The notes under the pieces are model-generated. The model did no database searches. It saw only the letters and a program-made list of their open reading frames with translations, and was not told where the DNA came from. Of a stretch of 55,163 nucleotides of DNA, positions 29,964-39,391 are shown piece after piece. The position numbers and the translations under genes are program-made. This DNA is from a virus. Position 1 is the first letter of the stretch. Each line of letters opens with the position of its first letter. The stretch is taken from positions 1 to 55,163 of the IMG/VR virus record IMGVR_UViG_3300048919_000553. One strand, given 5' to 3'.

Positions 29964-30719
29964 GTGAGCAAGCAGGGCGGCCTGGGCGACGGCTTCCTGA
30001 TCGACCAGTACCGGATCTCACCCGACATCTCCTCCGTCAAGCTGTCCGGCGGCCCAGCGCCGTGGGAGTGCACCGGCCTCGACAAGTCCGCCTACGAGCG
30101 CATCGGCCTGATCCGCGACGGCGACATGGAAGCCGTCGCGTTCTTCAACCCAGACCCGAACAACCTCGTCGGCGCCCACCTGGCCCTGTCGTCGCTGCCG
30201 CTGACCGACCGGACGCTGACCTACCAGCGCGGCACCGCATTGGGTAGCCCGGCCGCATCGCTGATCGCCAAGCAAGGCAACTACGACCCCGAACGCGCCG
30301 ACGACGGCAGCCTGACCATCAAGATCAAGGCTGAGGCCAACGGCTACGGATTGGTCTGGGGCTACCAGGCCACCCCGGGCGTACGCCACGACACGACTGC
30401 CACCAACGGCGCCTCCGTCGACGACACCGCCGGCAGCACCTTCGGCCTCACCGCTTTTCTTCATGTGACCGGCGTCGTCGGCACCTCCGTCACGGTGAAA
30501 CTGCAGGAAAGCTCGGACAACGGGGGTGCTGACGCTTTCGCCGACGTCGTCGGCGGCGCCTTCACCGCGGTTACCCCGGCCGGGCTGGGCGCGCAGCGCA
30601 TCCAGACCAGCTTGACGCAAACCGTGGAACGGTATCTCCGCGTCGTCACCACTGGCACCTTCACATCGGCTGATTTCTGCGTCGTCGTGTTCCGCCACCC
30701 CGTGGCGGTGACCTACTAA
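29964..30719 (+). CDS. Tail tube protein 1 (major tail-like), with extra C-terminal domain
   Basis: 251 aa. GTG 29964 is preferred because GGGAGGG lies just upstream and the N-terminus VSKQGGLGDGF then aligns with MAKQGGLGMSL of the paralogue at 31160. Residues 1-150 match the tube fold (WECTGLDKSAYERIGLIRDG ... AVAFFNPDPNNLVGAHLALS). Residues about 150-251 form a second beta domain (VTGVVGTSVTVKLQESSDNG; YLRVVTTGTFTSADFCVVVF) that resembles an Ig-like surface decoration. Upstream ATG 29922 would add 14 aa. Confidence 0.8.
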   Translation: MSKQGGLGDGFLIDQYRISPDISSVKLSGGPAPWECTGLDKSAYERIGLIRDGDMEAVAFFNPDPNNLVGAHLALSSLPLTDRTLTYQRGTALGSPAASLIAKQGNYDPERADDGSLTIKIKAEANGYGLVWGYQATPGVRHDTTATNGASVDDTAGSTFGLTAFLHVTGVVGTSVTVKLQESSDNGGADAFADVVGGAFTAVTPAGLGAQRIQTSLTQTVERYLRVVTTGTFTSADFCVVVFRHPVAVTY

Positions 30720-31150
30720 TGGTCAACCGCATCACCCCGCAGGGGCCGTCGCGCGCCTACCAGACGCATGAGGTACTCGCCCCGCTTGCCACCCACTGGC
30801 GGCGGGCCACCTGTGAGGAAATCGACTGCGGCGAATACCGCAATGGGTGGCGCCTCCGCGTCGACGCGCTGACCCCGAAGATGCTCGCCGACATTGATGA
30901 AGTCGGTTACCGCTACACCCGTTTGCCGGTCGCACCCGGCGAAACATATCTGATCTTCGAAGCCGGGCAGCCCTGCTTCAAAGCCTCGCAGCACCAGGCG
31001 CCACTGGGAAAGCCGGGCATCTACCGGGTGCGCCAGGGGGATTGGCGGATGCCAGTCGCCGGGGTGCACACATTCGCTACGCCAGAAGACTGGCGTGATC
31101 ATCTCGGCGAGCATCTGGGAAAAATCGCCGACCTTCGGCAGCGAGGATAG
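30719..31150 (+). CDS. Conserved protein between the two tail-tube genes
   Basis: 143 aa. ATG shares one base with the upstream stop. Segments ATHWRRATCEEIDCGEYRNG and CFKASQHQAPLGKPGIYRVR and WRDHLGEHLGKIADLRQRG. This family is common in actinophage tail regions but has no firm role. Two Cys (CEEIDC) close together. Confidence 0.68.
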   Translation: MVNRITPQGPSRAYQTHEVLAPLATHWRRATCEEIDCGEYRNGWRLRVDALTPKMLADIDEVGYRYTRLPVAPGETYLIFEAGQPCFKASQHQAPLGKPGIYRVRQGDWRMPVAGVHTFATPEDWRDHLGEHLGKIADLRQRG

Positions 31151-31159
31151 GAGCAGACC

Positions 31160-31564
31160 ATGGCCAAGCAGGGCGGGTTGGGCATGAGCCTGGCGGTCGA
31201 CGACGCCGCAGGCACAGCCCGCACCATCTCCAACGACATCGTCTCCCTGAAATTCGCGACGCCCCGCGACGTGTGGGAAGTCACCGGCCTCGACAAGTCG
31301 GCCATGGAACGCCTCCTGCTCCTCGCGGACATGACCGTCGAACTCGACGGCGTTTTCAACCCGACCACCAACGCCGGGCACACCGTCTTCTCCACCGTTC
31401 CGTCCACGTCGGTGCTGCGCACCGTGACCATCACCGTCGGCGGCAAGGTGCTAGCCGGCGAAATGCTGTTCACCGACTACGCGATCGAGCGCGACGACTC
31501 CGGCCAGCTCACCTACAAGGCGCCCGGCGTCCTGGGCGACGGCACCGTCCCCACCTGGGCATAA
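31160..31564 (+). CDS. Tail tube protein 2 (major tail protein)
   Basis: 134 aa. ATG with AGGATAGGAG upstream. The core (DVWEVTGLDKSAMERLLLLA; VELDGVFNPTTNAGHTVFST; GEMLFTDYAIERDDSGQLTY) is clearly homologous to the first part of the 29964 product (W-x-x-TGLDKSA-x-ER shared). Expected to form hexameric rings stacked as the tube. Which of the two is the main tube protein cannot be told from sequence; the shorter one is the simpler candidate. Confidence 0.82.
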   Translation: MAKQGGLGMSLAVDDAAGTARTISNDIVSLKFATPRDVWEVTGLDKSAMERLLLLADMTVELDGVFNPTTNAGHTVFSTVPSTSVLRTVTITVGGKVLAGEMLFTDYAIERDDSGQLTYKAPGVLGDGTVPTWA

Positions 31565-31575
31565 GGACACTTCAC

Positions 31576-32004
31576 ATGGCTGGCTTCACACTGCCCGACC
31601 TCGGCTACAACGTCGAGTTCACCGGACACAAGCTCCTCGACGGCCTGGTCGTGAAGGTCCGCTCGGTGTCGGTCGACGAGCTGATCGAACTGTCCGGCCG
31701 CGCCGATCTGGCTTCCGGGAGCGACATCGACCCGAAGGTCATGGGTGACCTGCTCGACATGGTCGCGGGGCTGATCGTCGGCTGGAACCTGGAAGCCGGC
31801 GATGGCACTCCGATCCCCGCCGACCGTGCGCAGCTTGGTCGCCTCGATCTTTCTGTCCTGCTCCCGATCCTCAATGGCGTTATTGGCGCCCTCAGCGGTG
31901 CCCTGAAAGACAGCGACCTGGGAAAAGGCTCACCCTCTGGAGAACCTTCGGAGGATCTGGCGTCACTGCCGACGGAAGCCCTCTCCGCAAGCCTTGGGAG
32001 CTGA
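31576..32004 (+). CDS. Tail assembly chaperone (G-like), zero-frame product
   Basis: 142 aa. ATG 31576. N-terminal part MAGFTLPDLGYNVEFTGHKL then VDELIELSGRADLASGSDID and VAGLIVGWNLEAGDGTPIPA is typical of lambda gpG-type chaperones of actinophages. At 31920 the mRNA has G GGA AAA in the correct phase for a -1 shift. After the stop at 32004 the -1 frame continues as a G-T-like extension. The chaperone binds the tape measure protein during tail assembly. Confidence 0.85.
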   Translation: MAGFTLPDLGYNVEFTGHKLLDGLVVKVRSVSVDELIELSGRADLASGSDIDPKVMGDLLDMVAGLIVGWNLEAGDGTPIPADRAQLGRLDLSVLLPILNGVIGALSGALKDSDLGKGSPSGEPSEDLASLPTEALSASLGS

Positions 32005-32138
32005 GAAGAGCGGAGATCATTCTCAGTTTGTGCCGCGAATTCCACCAACTCCCTTCCGCAATTTTGGCCGAGTCGGCGGAACTGCTGCGGCTCATGCAGA
32101 TCGAAGAACTCGGCGGGAGCAGACCAGCAGACCAGTAG
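31576..32138 (+). CDS. Tail assembly chaperone (G-T-like), -1 frameshift product
   Basis: Reading shifts at GGGAAAA (31920-31926) and continues to TAG 32136-32138, giving about 187 aa. The extension ends ...LRRAEIILSLCREFHQLPSA ILAESAELLRLMQIEELGG, the usual second-chaperone motif (helix then L-P-S-x-x-L-x-E-x-A-x-L-L-R). The -1 frame has no independent start with a good ribosome site, supporting expression only as a fusion. A small fraction of ribosomes should make this form. Confidence 0.82.
31920..31926 (+). other. Programmed -1 frameshift slippery site GGGAAAA
   Basis: Codons CTG GGA AAA GGC place the heptamer as G-GGA-AAA (X-XXY-YYZ), the lambda-type form. It is followed by a GC-rich stretch that could form a stimulating structure. 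Confidence 0.85.
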
Positions 32139-32150
32139 AAGGGGGTGACG

Positions 32151-35100
32151 GTGGCCAACAAGGTCGAAATCACCGTCACCGCCCGCGACAACGCGTCCAG
32201 CCCCGTCGACCGGATGGTCGCGTCGATCTCCGCGAAGCTGCGGGAGCTCCGCCGCCAGCTCGACCAGCTCGCCGGCGACACGCTGATCAACCTGCGCATC
32301 GAAACCAGCGGTACGGATCTGTCTCGGTTGCGGGCCGAGCTCGACAATCTGGCCCGCGACGTCGTCGCCCGCGTCCGCGTCGAAATCGACGAGGCCGGCC
32401 TCACCCGGCTGCGGGAGGATCTGGCCCGCGCCGCGCAGGACGTCACCGCCCACCTGCACATCGAGATCGACCCCGGCGCCCGCGACGAACTGCTGACCTT
32501 CCGGGATCTCCTTGATGCCGCCGGCGCGGACGTCACCGCCCACCTGCGCGTCGAGATCGACCCCGCCGACCTCGCCGAACGGCTGGTCCTGCTACGGACC
32601 GAGCTCGACGCGATCGGCCGGAACAGCACCACCCGGATCCGCGTCGACGCCTCCGGTTCCGACGGGCCGGCCGCGGCCCAGCGCGACGTGTCGCTGCTGT
32701 CGAACAGCCTGCGGAACCTGACGGGCGTCGCGGCGAACGCTCGGATCGGGCTGACCCGGCTGGCAACGGACGGGTTCCGCGCGCTGTCCACTGCTGCGCT
32801 GTCTGCGGTGACGGCGGCAACTCGGCTGGCGACCGCGACGCTCGCCGTCGGGGCCGCGGCTGCGGGGAGCGTGTCGGCGCTGGGCGCGGCACAGGCCATC
32901 CTGACCGCGATCGCCCCGGCCGCGCTGCTGGCGGTGCCAGCGGTGGCCGCGCTCGGCGAAGCATTCGGCGTCCTGCACCTGGCGCTCGGGAACATGAAAA
33001 AGGACTGGCCGGAGCTCTACGCGGAGCTGCAGAACGTCAAGAAGGGGTTGCAGGAGACCGCGCAACAGGGCATCAGCGCCGGACTGCATGACGCGCTGCG
33101 GATGCTGCAATCCGATCTTCCGACGGTTACCGCTGGTATCCGCGAGATGGCCTCGACGCTCGGCGACCTGGCCCGCGCTGCAGGGCAGGCGTTCTCAGGG
33201 GCCGGCTTTTCCGCCAACCTCGCGACGATCATGGATGCGAATGCGGTATCCATTCGCAACGCCGGCCAGGCGATCATCGAACTTGGCCGGGCGTTCGTCG
33301 GGATCGGCGCCGTCGCCGCGCCGATCCTCGCCAACCTCTCCGGTCTGCTCCTCGAAGGGGCGACGCGGATTCGCGAGTGGGTCGACGCGGGGATGGGCTC
33401 CGGCGCCCTCGCCACCTCGATCAACAATGCGTTGACGGTGCTGCGCGACCTCGCCGTCACCGTCATCGACGTTCTTTCAGGTTTGCACAACATTCTGCAG
33501 GCGGCCGGCCGTGACGCCGCCACGCTGGCGGCCGAGGCCCGTCAGGTCGCCGCCGCGTTCAACACCTGGACCAGCATCCCGGGCAACCTCGCTCCCCTCG
33601 TCGCCCTCGTCAACGGCTTCAAAGAGGGTTTGACGGGCTTCTTGCAGGCCTTCGCCGCCGCGGCCGGTCCCGGGCTGGGCGACCAGCTCGGCGCCCTGTT
33701 CACCACCGTCGGTACCAGCCTCGCGCAGCTGCTGCCCGCGCTCGGCACCCTGGCCGGGACGATCGTCTCCGTCCTGATCCCTGCCATGACCCGCCTTGTC
33801 CCGGTCGTGGCCCGCGTCGCGTCCCTGCTCGCCTCGACCCTGTCGTCGGCGATCTTGCAGCTCGGCCCGGCGATCGAACCACTGATCCCGATCATCGGCG
33901 CCCTCGCGACCACCCTGGCCACATCCCTCGGCCACGCGGTCACCGCGCTGGTCCCCGTGATCGGCGGGGTGGCGACCGCGTTCGGGCAGATCTTGACGGC
34001 GGCGCAGCCGCTGATCCCCGTGATCGCGACCGTCGCCGTCGGGATCGGCACCATGCTCGGCCAGGCGCTCACGGCCGTCGCCCCGCTGATTGAGGCGCTG
34101 CTGGGCGGCCTCGGGCAGATCCTGACTGCGGCGGCACCGCTCGTCGGTGTGGTGGGCCAGCTGGCGGGGATGCTCGCGACCACCCTCACCCCGGTGATCG
34201 ACGCGCTGGTCCCGGTGCTGTCCACGCTGGTCGGGATGCTCGCGACTCAGCTGTCGGCCGGGCTGACGACGCTCGGCCCGGTGCTCGGCCAGGTAGCCGG
34301 CGCCTTCGTATCGATCTTGGGATCTTTGCTGCCCCTCGTCCCAGTGATCCTGCAGTTCGCCGCGTCGATCCTCACCCTGGCCGGGCCGCTCGCCGAACTC
34401 GTCGCACAGGTCGTCGGCATGCTCGCGCCGGCGTTCGCCCAGCTCCTACCCACCGTCGCGAGCCTCGCGGTCACGTTGGGCGGTGTGCTGATCACCGCGT
34501 TCGGTCAGCTGTTCACCGCGCTCCAGCCGCTCCTGCCGGTGATCGTCCAGCTCGCGCAGACGCTCGCCACTCAGCTCATCCTGTCCGTGCAGGAACTCGC
34601 CCCACTCCTCACCCTGATCGTCACCGGGTTCGGTCAGGTGCTGACCGCGCTGCTACCACTCCTGCCGCAGCTGCTGCAGCTCGGGCTGACGTTGATGACC
34701 GACGTCGTCGGCGCGCTGATTGCGCTGCAGCCGTTGGTCCCGGCGCTCGCGACGGCGTTGACTCAGGTGCTGACAGCGATGGGACCTCTCATCCCACAGC
34801 TGATCATCCTGGCTCAGGACATCGGCGGTCTGCTCGTCACAGCGATCGTCGCCCTGATGCCCGGCCTCCTCTCACTGATCCAGGGCCTGGCGCGCCTCCT
34901 CGTCGCCGCGATGCCGATCATCACGGCGGTCATCTCGCTCACGGCACGGTTCGTGGAGCTCGCCACCGCCCTCATGCCCGTCGTCGCCGGGATCATCTCG
35001 GTCGCGGCGAACCTCATGGGCCTGCTGTACGGGGCGCTCACCACCATCGCCACGGTCGTCGGCCGGGTGCTGACCGCGATGGCGGCGTTCGCGGCCGAGC

Positions 35101-35594
35101 TGGCCGGGCCCGTCAACGCCGCCGTCGGCGCACTCGCCGGGGTGATCGGTGGACTGATTGGCCAGTTGAACGGTGTGGTTGGCGCGGCCCGTGCCGCGGC
35201 CGCCGCCGTCCGCGACTTCGTCTCAGCCGGCGCAGGCAAAGTCGCAGGGTTCCTCGGCCTTGCGACCGGTGGCATCGCCAGCGGGTTGGCCACCGGCGGC
35301 ATCTCGACCGCGGCGTCGGGTGGGCCGCGGGGCCGGCTGACGTGGGTGGGGGAGCGCGGCCCCGAACTAATGCAGCTACCGCCCGGCACCCTGGTCCACT
35401 CTGCGGCCACCTCCCAGACGATCGCCAACCGCACAGCTGGCAGCAGCGGCGGCGGGTTCACCTGGAACGGCGACCTGCAACTCACCCTCTACGGTCTCGC
35501 CAGCGAAGAGATCGTCCCGGCGGTCAAGGACGCCGTCGACGAGGCGCTCGAGGAGTTCATGGACCGCGTCGAGGCCGGGGCGGGCCGCCGATGA
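32151..35594 (+). CDS. Tape measure protein
   Basis: 1147 aa. GTG 32151 is preferred, 6 bp after AAGGGG; GTG 32145 is the alternative. Residues about 35-170 contain repeated units of about 40 aa around RVEIDEAGLTRLREDL / HIEIDPGARDELLTF / RVEIDPADLAERLVLL. A hydrophobic region follows and then many repeats of a PLIPVI/PLVPVL-x-LA-type unit from about 560 to 960. The C-terminus has GGIASGLATGG and VGERGPELMQLPPGTLVHSA, the usual actinophage tape measure ending. At about 0.15 nm per residue a tail near 170 nm is expected. It is also injected and may open a channel in the membrane. Confidence 0.92.
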   Translation: MANKVEITVTARDNASSPVDRMVASISAKLRELRRQLDQLAGDTLINLRIETSGTDLSRLRAELDNLARDVVARVRVEIDEAGLTRLREDLARAAQDVTAHLHIEIDPGARDELLTFRDLLDAAGADVTAHLRVEIDPADLAERLVLLRTELDAIGRNSTTRIRVDASGSDGPAAAQRDVSLLSNSLRNLTGVAANARIGLTRLATDGFRALSTAALSAVTAATRLATATLAVGAAAAGSVSALGAAQAILTAIAPAALLAVPAVAALGEAFGVLHLALGNMKKDWPELYAELQNVKKGLQETAQQGISAGLHDALRMLQSDLPTVTAGIREMASTLGDLARAAGQAFSGAGFSANLATIMDANAVSIRNAGQAIIELGRAFVGIGAVAAPILANLSGLLLEGATRIREWVDAGMGSGALATSINNALTVLRDLAVTVIDVLSGLHNILQAAGRDAATLAAEARQVAAAFNTWTSIPGNLAPLVALVNGFKEGLTGFLQAFAAAAGPGLGDQLGALFTTVGTSLAQLLPALGTLAGTIVSVLIPAMTRLVPVVARVASLLASTLSSAILQLGPAIEPLIPIIGALATTLATSLGHAVTALVPVIGGVATAFGQILTAAQPLIPVIATVAVGIGTMLGQALTAVAPLIEALLGGLGQILTAAAPLVGVVGQLAGMLATTLTPVIDALVPVLSTLVGMLATQLSAGLTTLGPVLGQVAGAFVSILGSLLPLVPVILQFAASILTLAGPLAELVAQVVGMLAPAFAQLLPTVASLAVTLGGVLITAFGQLFTALQPLLPVIVQLAQTLATQLILSVQELAPLLTLIVTGFGQVLTALLPLLPQLLQLGLTLMTDVVGALIALQPLVPALATALTQVLTAMGPLIPQLIILAQDIGGLLVTAIVALMPGLLSLIQGLARLLVAAMPIITAVISLTARFVELATALMPVVAGIISVAANLMGLLYGALTTIATVVGRVLTAMAAFAAELAGPVNAAVGALAGVIGGLIGQLNGVVGAARAAAAAVRDFVSAGAGKVAGFLGLATGGIASGLATGGISTAASGGPRGRLTWVGERGPELMQLPPGTLVHSAATSQTIANRTAGSSGGGFTWNGDLQLTLYGLASEEIVPAVKDAVDEALEEFMDRVEAGAGRR

Positions 35595-38500
35595 CCACCG
35601 TCACGATGCGGCCCAACGCCACCAACTACGCCGGCGTCTGGTCGGTCACCGGCGCGGCCAGCCGCCACGCCGCCACCTCCGACAACTCCGACTCCAGCTA
35701 CATCAGCCCGGCCGCGGGCGACTGGCTGTGCGTCCTCGATCTGACCACGCCGACGATCCCCGCGCTCGCGCAGATCCGGTCGGTGTCGGTGCGGCTGCGC
35801 CGCCTCGGCGACAGCAACAGTTCGATGGACGTCGCGATCGGCTACCAGCCCGCGACCGGCGGCGCCTACCAGTCGCAGATCATCGCCAAGGGTGATCGGC
35901 CCACGTCGACGTTGGCGACCAAAACTTACGGGTCGACAGTCAAAGCACCAGGCGGTGTCGCGTGGACTCCGCAGATTTTGAGCCTGTTGCAAATCGGGTT
36001 CGGGTCGGTCGGGTCGGCAATCCGTATCCACGAGGTCTACGTCGATGTCGTCTACGACTCGGCACCCTCTGTTGTTATTACCGCCCCCGTCGGTACGGTC
36101 CGCGGCTCGCAGCTCCCCGTCATCGTCGGCGCCTACTCCGACCCGGAAAACAGCCCCTGCGAACGCATCCACGGCAAGATCTTCACCAGTACGGTTGCGT
36201 CCGCCGCAGGCTTCTCCCCCTACACGTCGACGGCCGTCTTTGACTCTGAGGAGCAGCTGTCCACCGTCGCCCAGGTCGGCGTCGATTTTCCCCTCCCGGC
36301 TGGGAGCTATGTCGCCGCGCTGCGCGCGGCCGACGCCGGCTCCGGCGGACGGTTCGGCCAATGGGCGCTCGCGACATTCACCATGGGCGGCGAACTTCCC
36401 GCCACCCCGACGGTCACCATCACCCCCGAAGATGACCTACGCCGCGTCGCCCTCACCGCCGTCCAGACCGACAACCTTCTTTCCTACGACCAGTCGGTTG
36501 TCGGTGACGGCTGGGTACCCGCCGACTCCAACACGGCGATCACGTCGACGCCGACCACCGCCCCGCCGACGTCAGGCGGCGGACTCGGCCTCCTCGACTC
36601 GTTTACCGGCGCGAATGGCGCGCTCACCGCCGCCAACTCCGATCTCGACTGGACCATCGACTCCGGCACCTGGGCCGTCACCTCCAACACGCTGACCAGC
36701 TCATCCGGCGGCGGCTCGGCGACCACCCCACCATCCACCCTTCGCTCCGCGACCCAGGTCCTCAACAGTTCCGACCACTACGTGCAGCTGCAGATCACGG
36801 CGCTGCCGTCGACGACGGCGGCCAACGTGTGGCTGCGGATGTCCGCCGCCCACACCGGCTACATGATCCAGGTGACGGGCTGGGGCCAGTTCATCGTCGA
36901 ACGGTGGGCCGGCTCGGGAAACAAGTTTCCCATTTCAGGTGGGTTCCAGAACCTGCCGAAAACCCTTGTGCTGCCCGCGACGTTGCGCGGTGAGATTCAG
37001 GGCTCGCGGATCCGCGTCTATGTGCAGGGCGCCAACGACTCGGCGTCGCTGCTGCTCGGCGAATACATCGACACGACGATCACTTCCGGGGTGCAACCCG
37101 GCCTCGGCCTCTACAACGCCCTGTCCACCGCGATCGTCGACAACTTCGCCGCGGGCGAGCTCGCGCAGGTCGTCATCGGCGGCTCCGACTCCGGCACCGT
37201 CCTCGGCGCCGTCGCTCTCACCGCGGCCCGCCCCGGCGGTATCACTACCGGCGGCCCCGGCGGCGCTTCCACACCGATCATCGGCGGGGAGACAGTCACC
37301 GTCCGGGCGGCCGGCTGGCAGACCGCCAACGCTGCCCGCTCGCTGCTGCTGGACGCCGAGTTCGACGGGCTGTCCGGGCCGCTGGTCAACGCCACGTTCA
37401 CCGACCTGTGGGCGGGCACCGCCGGCGCGGCGTGGAACACGGGGAACTGGACTTCGAACCACCAGACTGGCGCCTCCGACTCGATCGCCTCCGGTGGTGG
37501 CGGCCAGCTCACCACCGGCGTCACCGCGAACACCACCCCGGCCCGCGAATACGCCTCCGGTATGACCGCCATTAGGGACGCGGAAATCCTCGTCCAGGTC
37601 AACCTGTCCAACGTGGCCGACACCCAGGCCCGCATCGGCCTACGCTCCAACGGCACTTTTAACGGGACCACCGGCCCCGGGCCGGCCACTGGCTATTTCG
37701 TTGCCATCGACGGGGCCAACAACGCGGTCATCGTCCGGAACGCCCCGACCACCGCATTGAACGGCGCCTCCGGCCAAAGCTTCACTCCAAAGGCTGCGGG
37801 CACGTGGCTGCGTTTCCGCGTCCGCGATCTCACCACGCTGGGTGTCACGCTTATCCAAGCAAAGTGGTGGGACGTTGGCGCCGACGAACCCACCCCCTGG
37901 AACTTCTCCGGTACAGATACCACCTGGTTCAACACCACCGGAAAGGTGGCGCTCTCCGCCTCGCAGACCACCGCCAACGCGCGCACCGTCACCTACCGGA
38001 CCCTGACCGTCGACACCCTGTCCAACCATTCGTTTGGCACGCCGTGGACGAGCAACACCGACGGTTCGTTGGCTGGGCAGGCCCGGAACGTGGTCACCCC
38101 GGGGGCCGCGGTCGGTGTCCGCCTCTACGCCACCGGTATCCCCACCGGCGCGGGCGAATCGTTCGTCTGGGCGGCAGCCGGCGTGCTCCCCGGCGCGGGC
38201 CGGGCCTGGTCCCGCGGCGGCTTGACCGTGCCCAATCTCCACACGGACGACGAGGCCCGCGGGGCGACCGGCTGGACCCCGTCCGCCAACGCGACGATCA
38301 GCACCGTCACCCAGCTCGCCGCCTGGGCCGGAACCGCCCTCCAGCTCGCTTGGAACTCCGGCGCGCAGGACATCGTCTACGCCACCGGCCCCGGGAAACC
38401 CGCCAGCCCGGCCGCCCTGTACGCGGTCGCGGCCAGGCTGGGCCGGTTCACCGGCGTGGCCTACGAGGCTCTCGGGTTGGAATTCCGGGACGTCACCGGG

Positions 38501-39391
38501 GCCGTGCTTGGGCGTTCGTTCGCCAACCCGGTCGTGCCCGTCGCCGGGGCGACTGCGCTGCTCGCCACCAGCCAGGTTGCTATCGCCCCCGACCGCACCG
38601 CCACGGTCCACGCCTGCCTCGCCTCGTCGGCCGCCGCACCAGCCGCCCAGATCACCCAGGTCGTCGTCGTACCGGGCAGCACCCTGCCCGTCACGTTCCA
38701 GCCCGGGCCCGCCGCCGCTGGCTACGCCCGCGCCGAATCATCGGACGACGGCGGCCAGACCTGGCAGCTCATCCGCGGCACCACCGGCATGCTTTTCGGC
38801 CCAGCCCGCACGGTGACCGTCTACGACAACGAAGCGCCCACCGGATCCGACCGGCTGTGGCGGGTATCCACCGCCGGCGTCGACTACGAACTCGACCCCG
38901 ACGGCGGCGCCCTGGTCGTCTCCCTGCCCGCCGGCCCCTTGATGACGACCCTGGCCACGCCCGGCTGGTGGCTACGCGACCCGCTCACCCCCTCCCGACT
39001 GCTCCCCGTGCACATCCCCGACGACCTGAACTATTCGTCGGACGATCCGCAGGAGGTGTATTCGCCGCTGGGCCGCCGCACCCCGATCATCGTCACCGAC
39101 GTGGTGAAAAGCGAAGTCTTCGCGTTGACCTTTCTATTCCAGACGGAAATTGACTGGCTCAAATTCGAGGAAATCCGGGGCGCCGGTGTACCGCTCCTGT
39201 TCGCCGGGCCGTCGGGCCGTCAGTGGTTTGTGCGCCTCGGTGCGACGCGCAAGGCGAAACTGCTGCGCTCGGCCGACCAGACCAATGCGCCGATCCGCAC
39301 CGTGACCATCAGCGCGACCGAGGTTGACCGGCCCGACCCGTCCATCGACCTGGCCGACCTTGTGACCGATCTCGTTTGGGAGACAGTCTGA
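35591..39391 (+). CDS. Minor tail protein with lectin-like domains
   Basis: 1266 aa, ATGA overlap with the tape measure gene. N-terminal beta domains (RSVSVRLRRLGDSNSSMDVA; VVITAPVGTVRGSQLPVIVG, Ig/Fn3-like). Two concanavalin/LamG-like units: LLDSFTGANGALTAANSDLD and FTDLWAGTAGAAWNTGNWTS with later YFVAIDGANNAVIVRN. The C-terminal 170 aa (LRDPLTPSRLLPVHIPDDLN; RTPIIVTDVVKSEVFALTFL; VRLGATRKAKLLRSADQTNA) form a conserved distal-tail module. Probably a tail-tip or fibre hub that binds surface sugars. Confidence 0.82.
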   Translation: MTTVTMRPNATNYAGVWSVTGAASRHAATSDNSDSSYISPAAGDWLCVLDLTTPTIPALAQIRSVSVRLRRLGDSNSSMDVAIGYQPATGGAYQSQIIAKGDRPTSTLATKTYGSTVKAPGGVAWTPQILSLLQIGFGSVGSAIRIHEVYVDVVYDSAPSVVITAPVGTVRGSQLPVIVGAYSDPENSPCERIHGKIFTSTVASAAGFSPYTSTAVFDSEEQLSTVAQVGVDFPLPAGSYVAALRAADAGSGGRFGQWALATFTMGGELPATPTVTITPEDDLRRVALTAVQTDNLLSYDQSVVGDGWVPADSNTAITSTPTTAPPTSGGGLGLLDSFTGANGALTAANSDLDWTIDSGTWAVTSNTLTSSSGGGSATTPPSTLRSATQVLNSSDHYVQLQITALPSTTAANVWLRMSAAHTGYMIQVTGWGQFIVERWAGSGNKFPISGGFQNLPKTLVLPATLRGEIQGSRIRVYVQGANDSASLLLGEYIDTTITSGVQPGLGLYNALSTAIVDNFAAGELAQVVIGGSDSGTVLGAVALTAARPGGITTGGPGGASTPIIGGETVTVRAAGWQTANAARSLLLDAEFDGLSGPLVNATFTDLWAGTAGAAWNTGNWTSNHQTGASDSIASGGGGQLTTGVTANTTPAREYASGMTAIRDAEILVQVNLSNVADTQARIGLRSNGTFNGTTGPGPATGYFVAIDGANNAVIVRNAPTTALNGASGQSFTPKAAGTWLRFRVRDLTTLGVTLIQAKWWDVGADEPTPWNFSGTDTTWFNTTGKVALSASQTTANARTVTYRTLTVDTLSNHSFGTPWTSNTDGSLAGQARNVVTPGAAVGVRLYATGIPTGAGESFVWAAAGVLPGAGRAWSRGGLTVPNLHTDDEARGATGWTPSANATISTVTQLAAWAGTALQLAWNSGAQDIVYATGPGKPASPAALYAVAARLGRFTGVAYEALGLEFRDVTGAVLGRSFANPVVPVAGATALLATSQVAIAPDRTATVHACLASSAAAPAAQITQVVVVPGSTLPVTFQPGPAAAGYARAESSDDGGQTWQLIRGTTGMLFGPARTVTVYDNEAPTGSDRLWRVSTAGVDYELDPDGGALVVSLPAGPLMTTLATPGWWLRDPLTPSRLLPVHIPDDLNYSSDDPQEVYSPLGRRTPIIVTDVVKSEVFALTFLFQTEIDWLKFEEIRGAGVPLLFAGPSGRQWFVRLGATRKAKLLRSADQTNAPIRTVTISATEVDRPDPSIDLADLVTDLVWETV

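Noticed and set aside
37804-39153. 449-aa frame within the minor tail gene
   Set aside because: Arg/Pro/His-rich out-of-frame translation with no domain; the main frame is continuous for 1266 codons.
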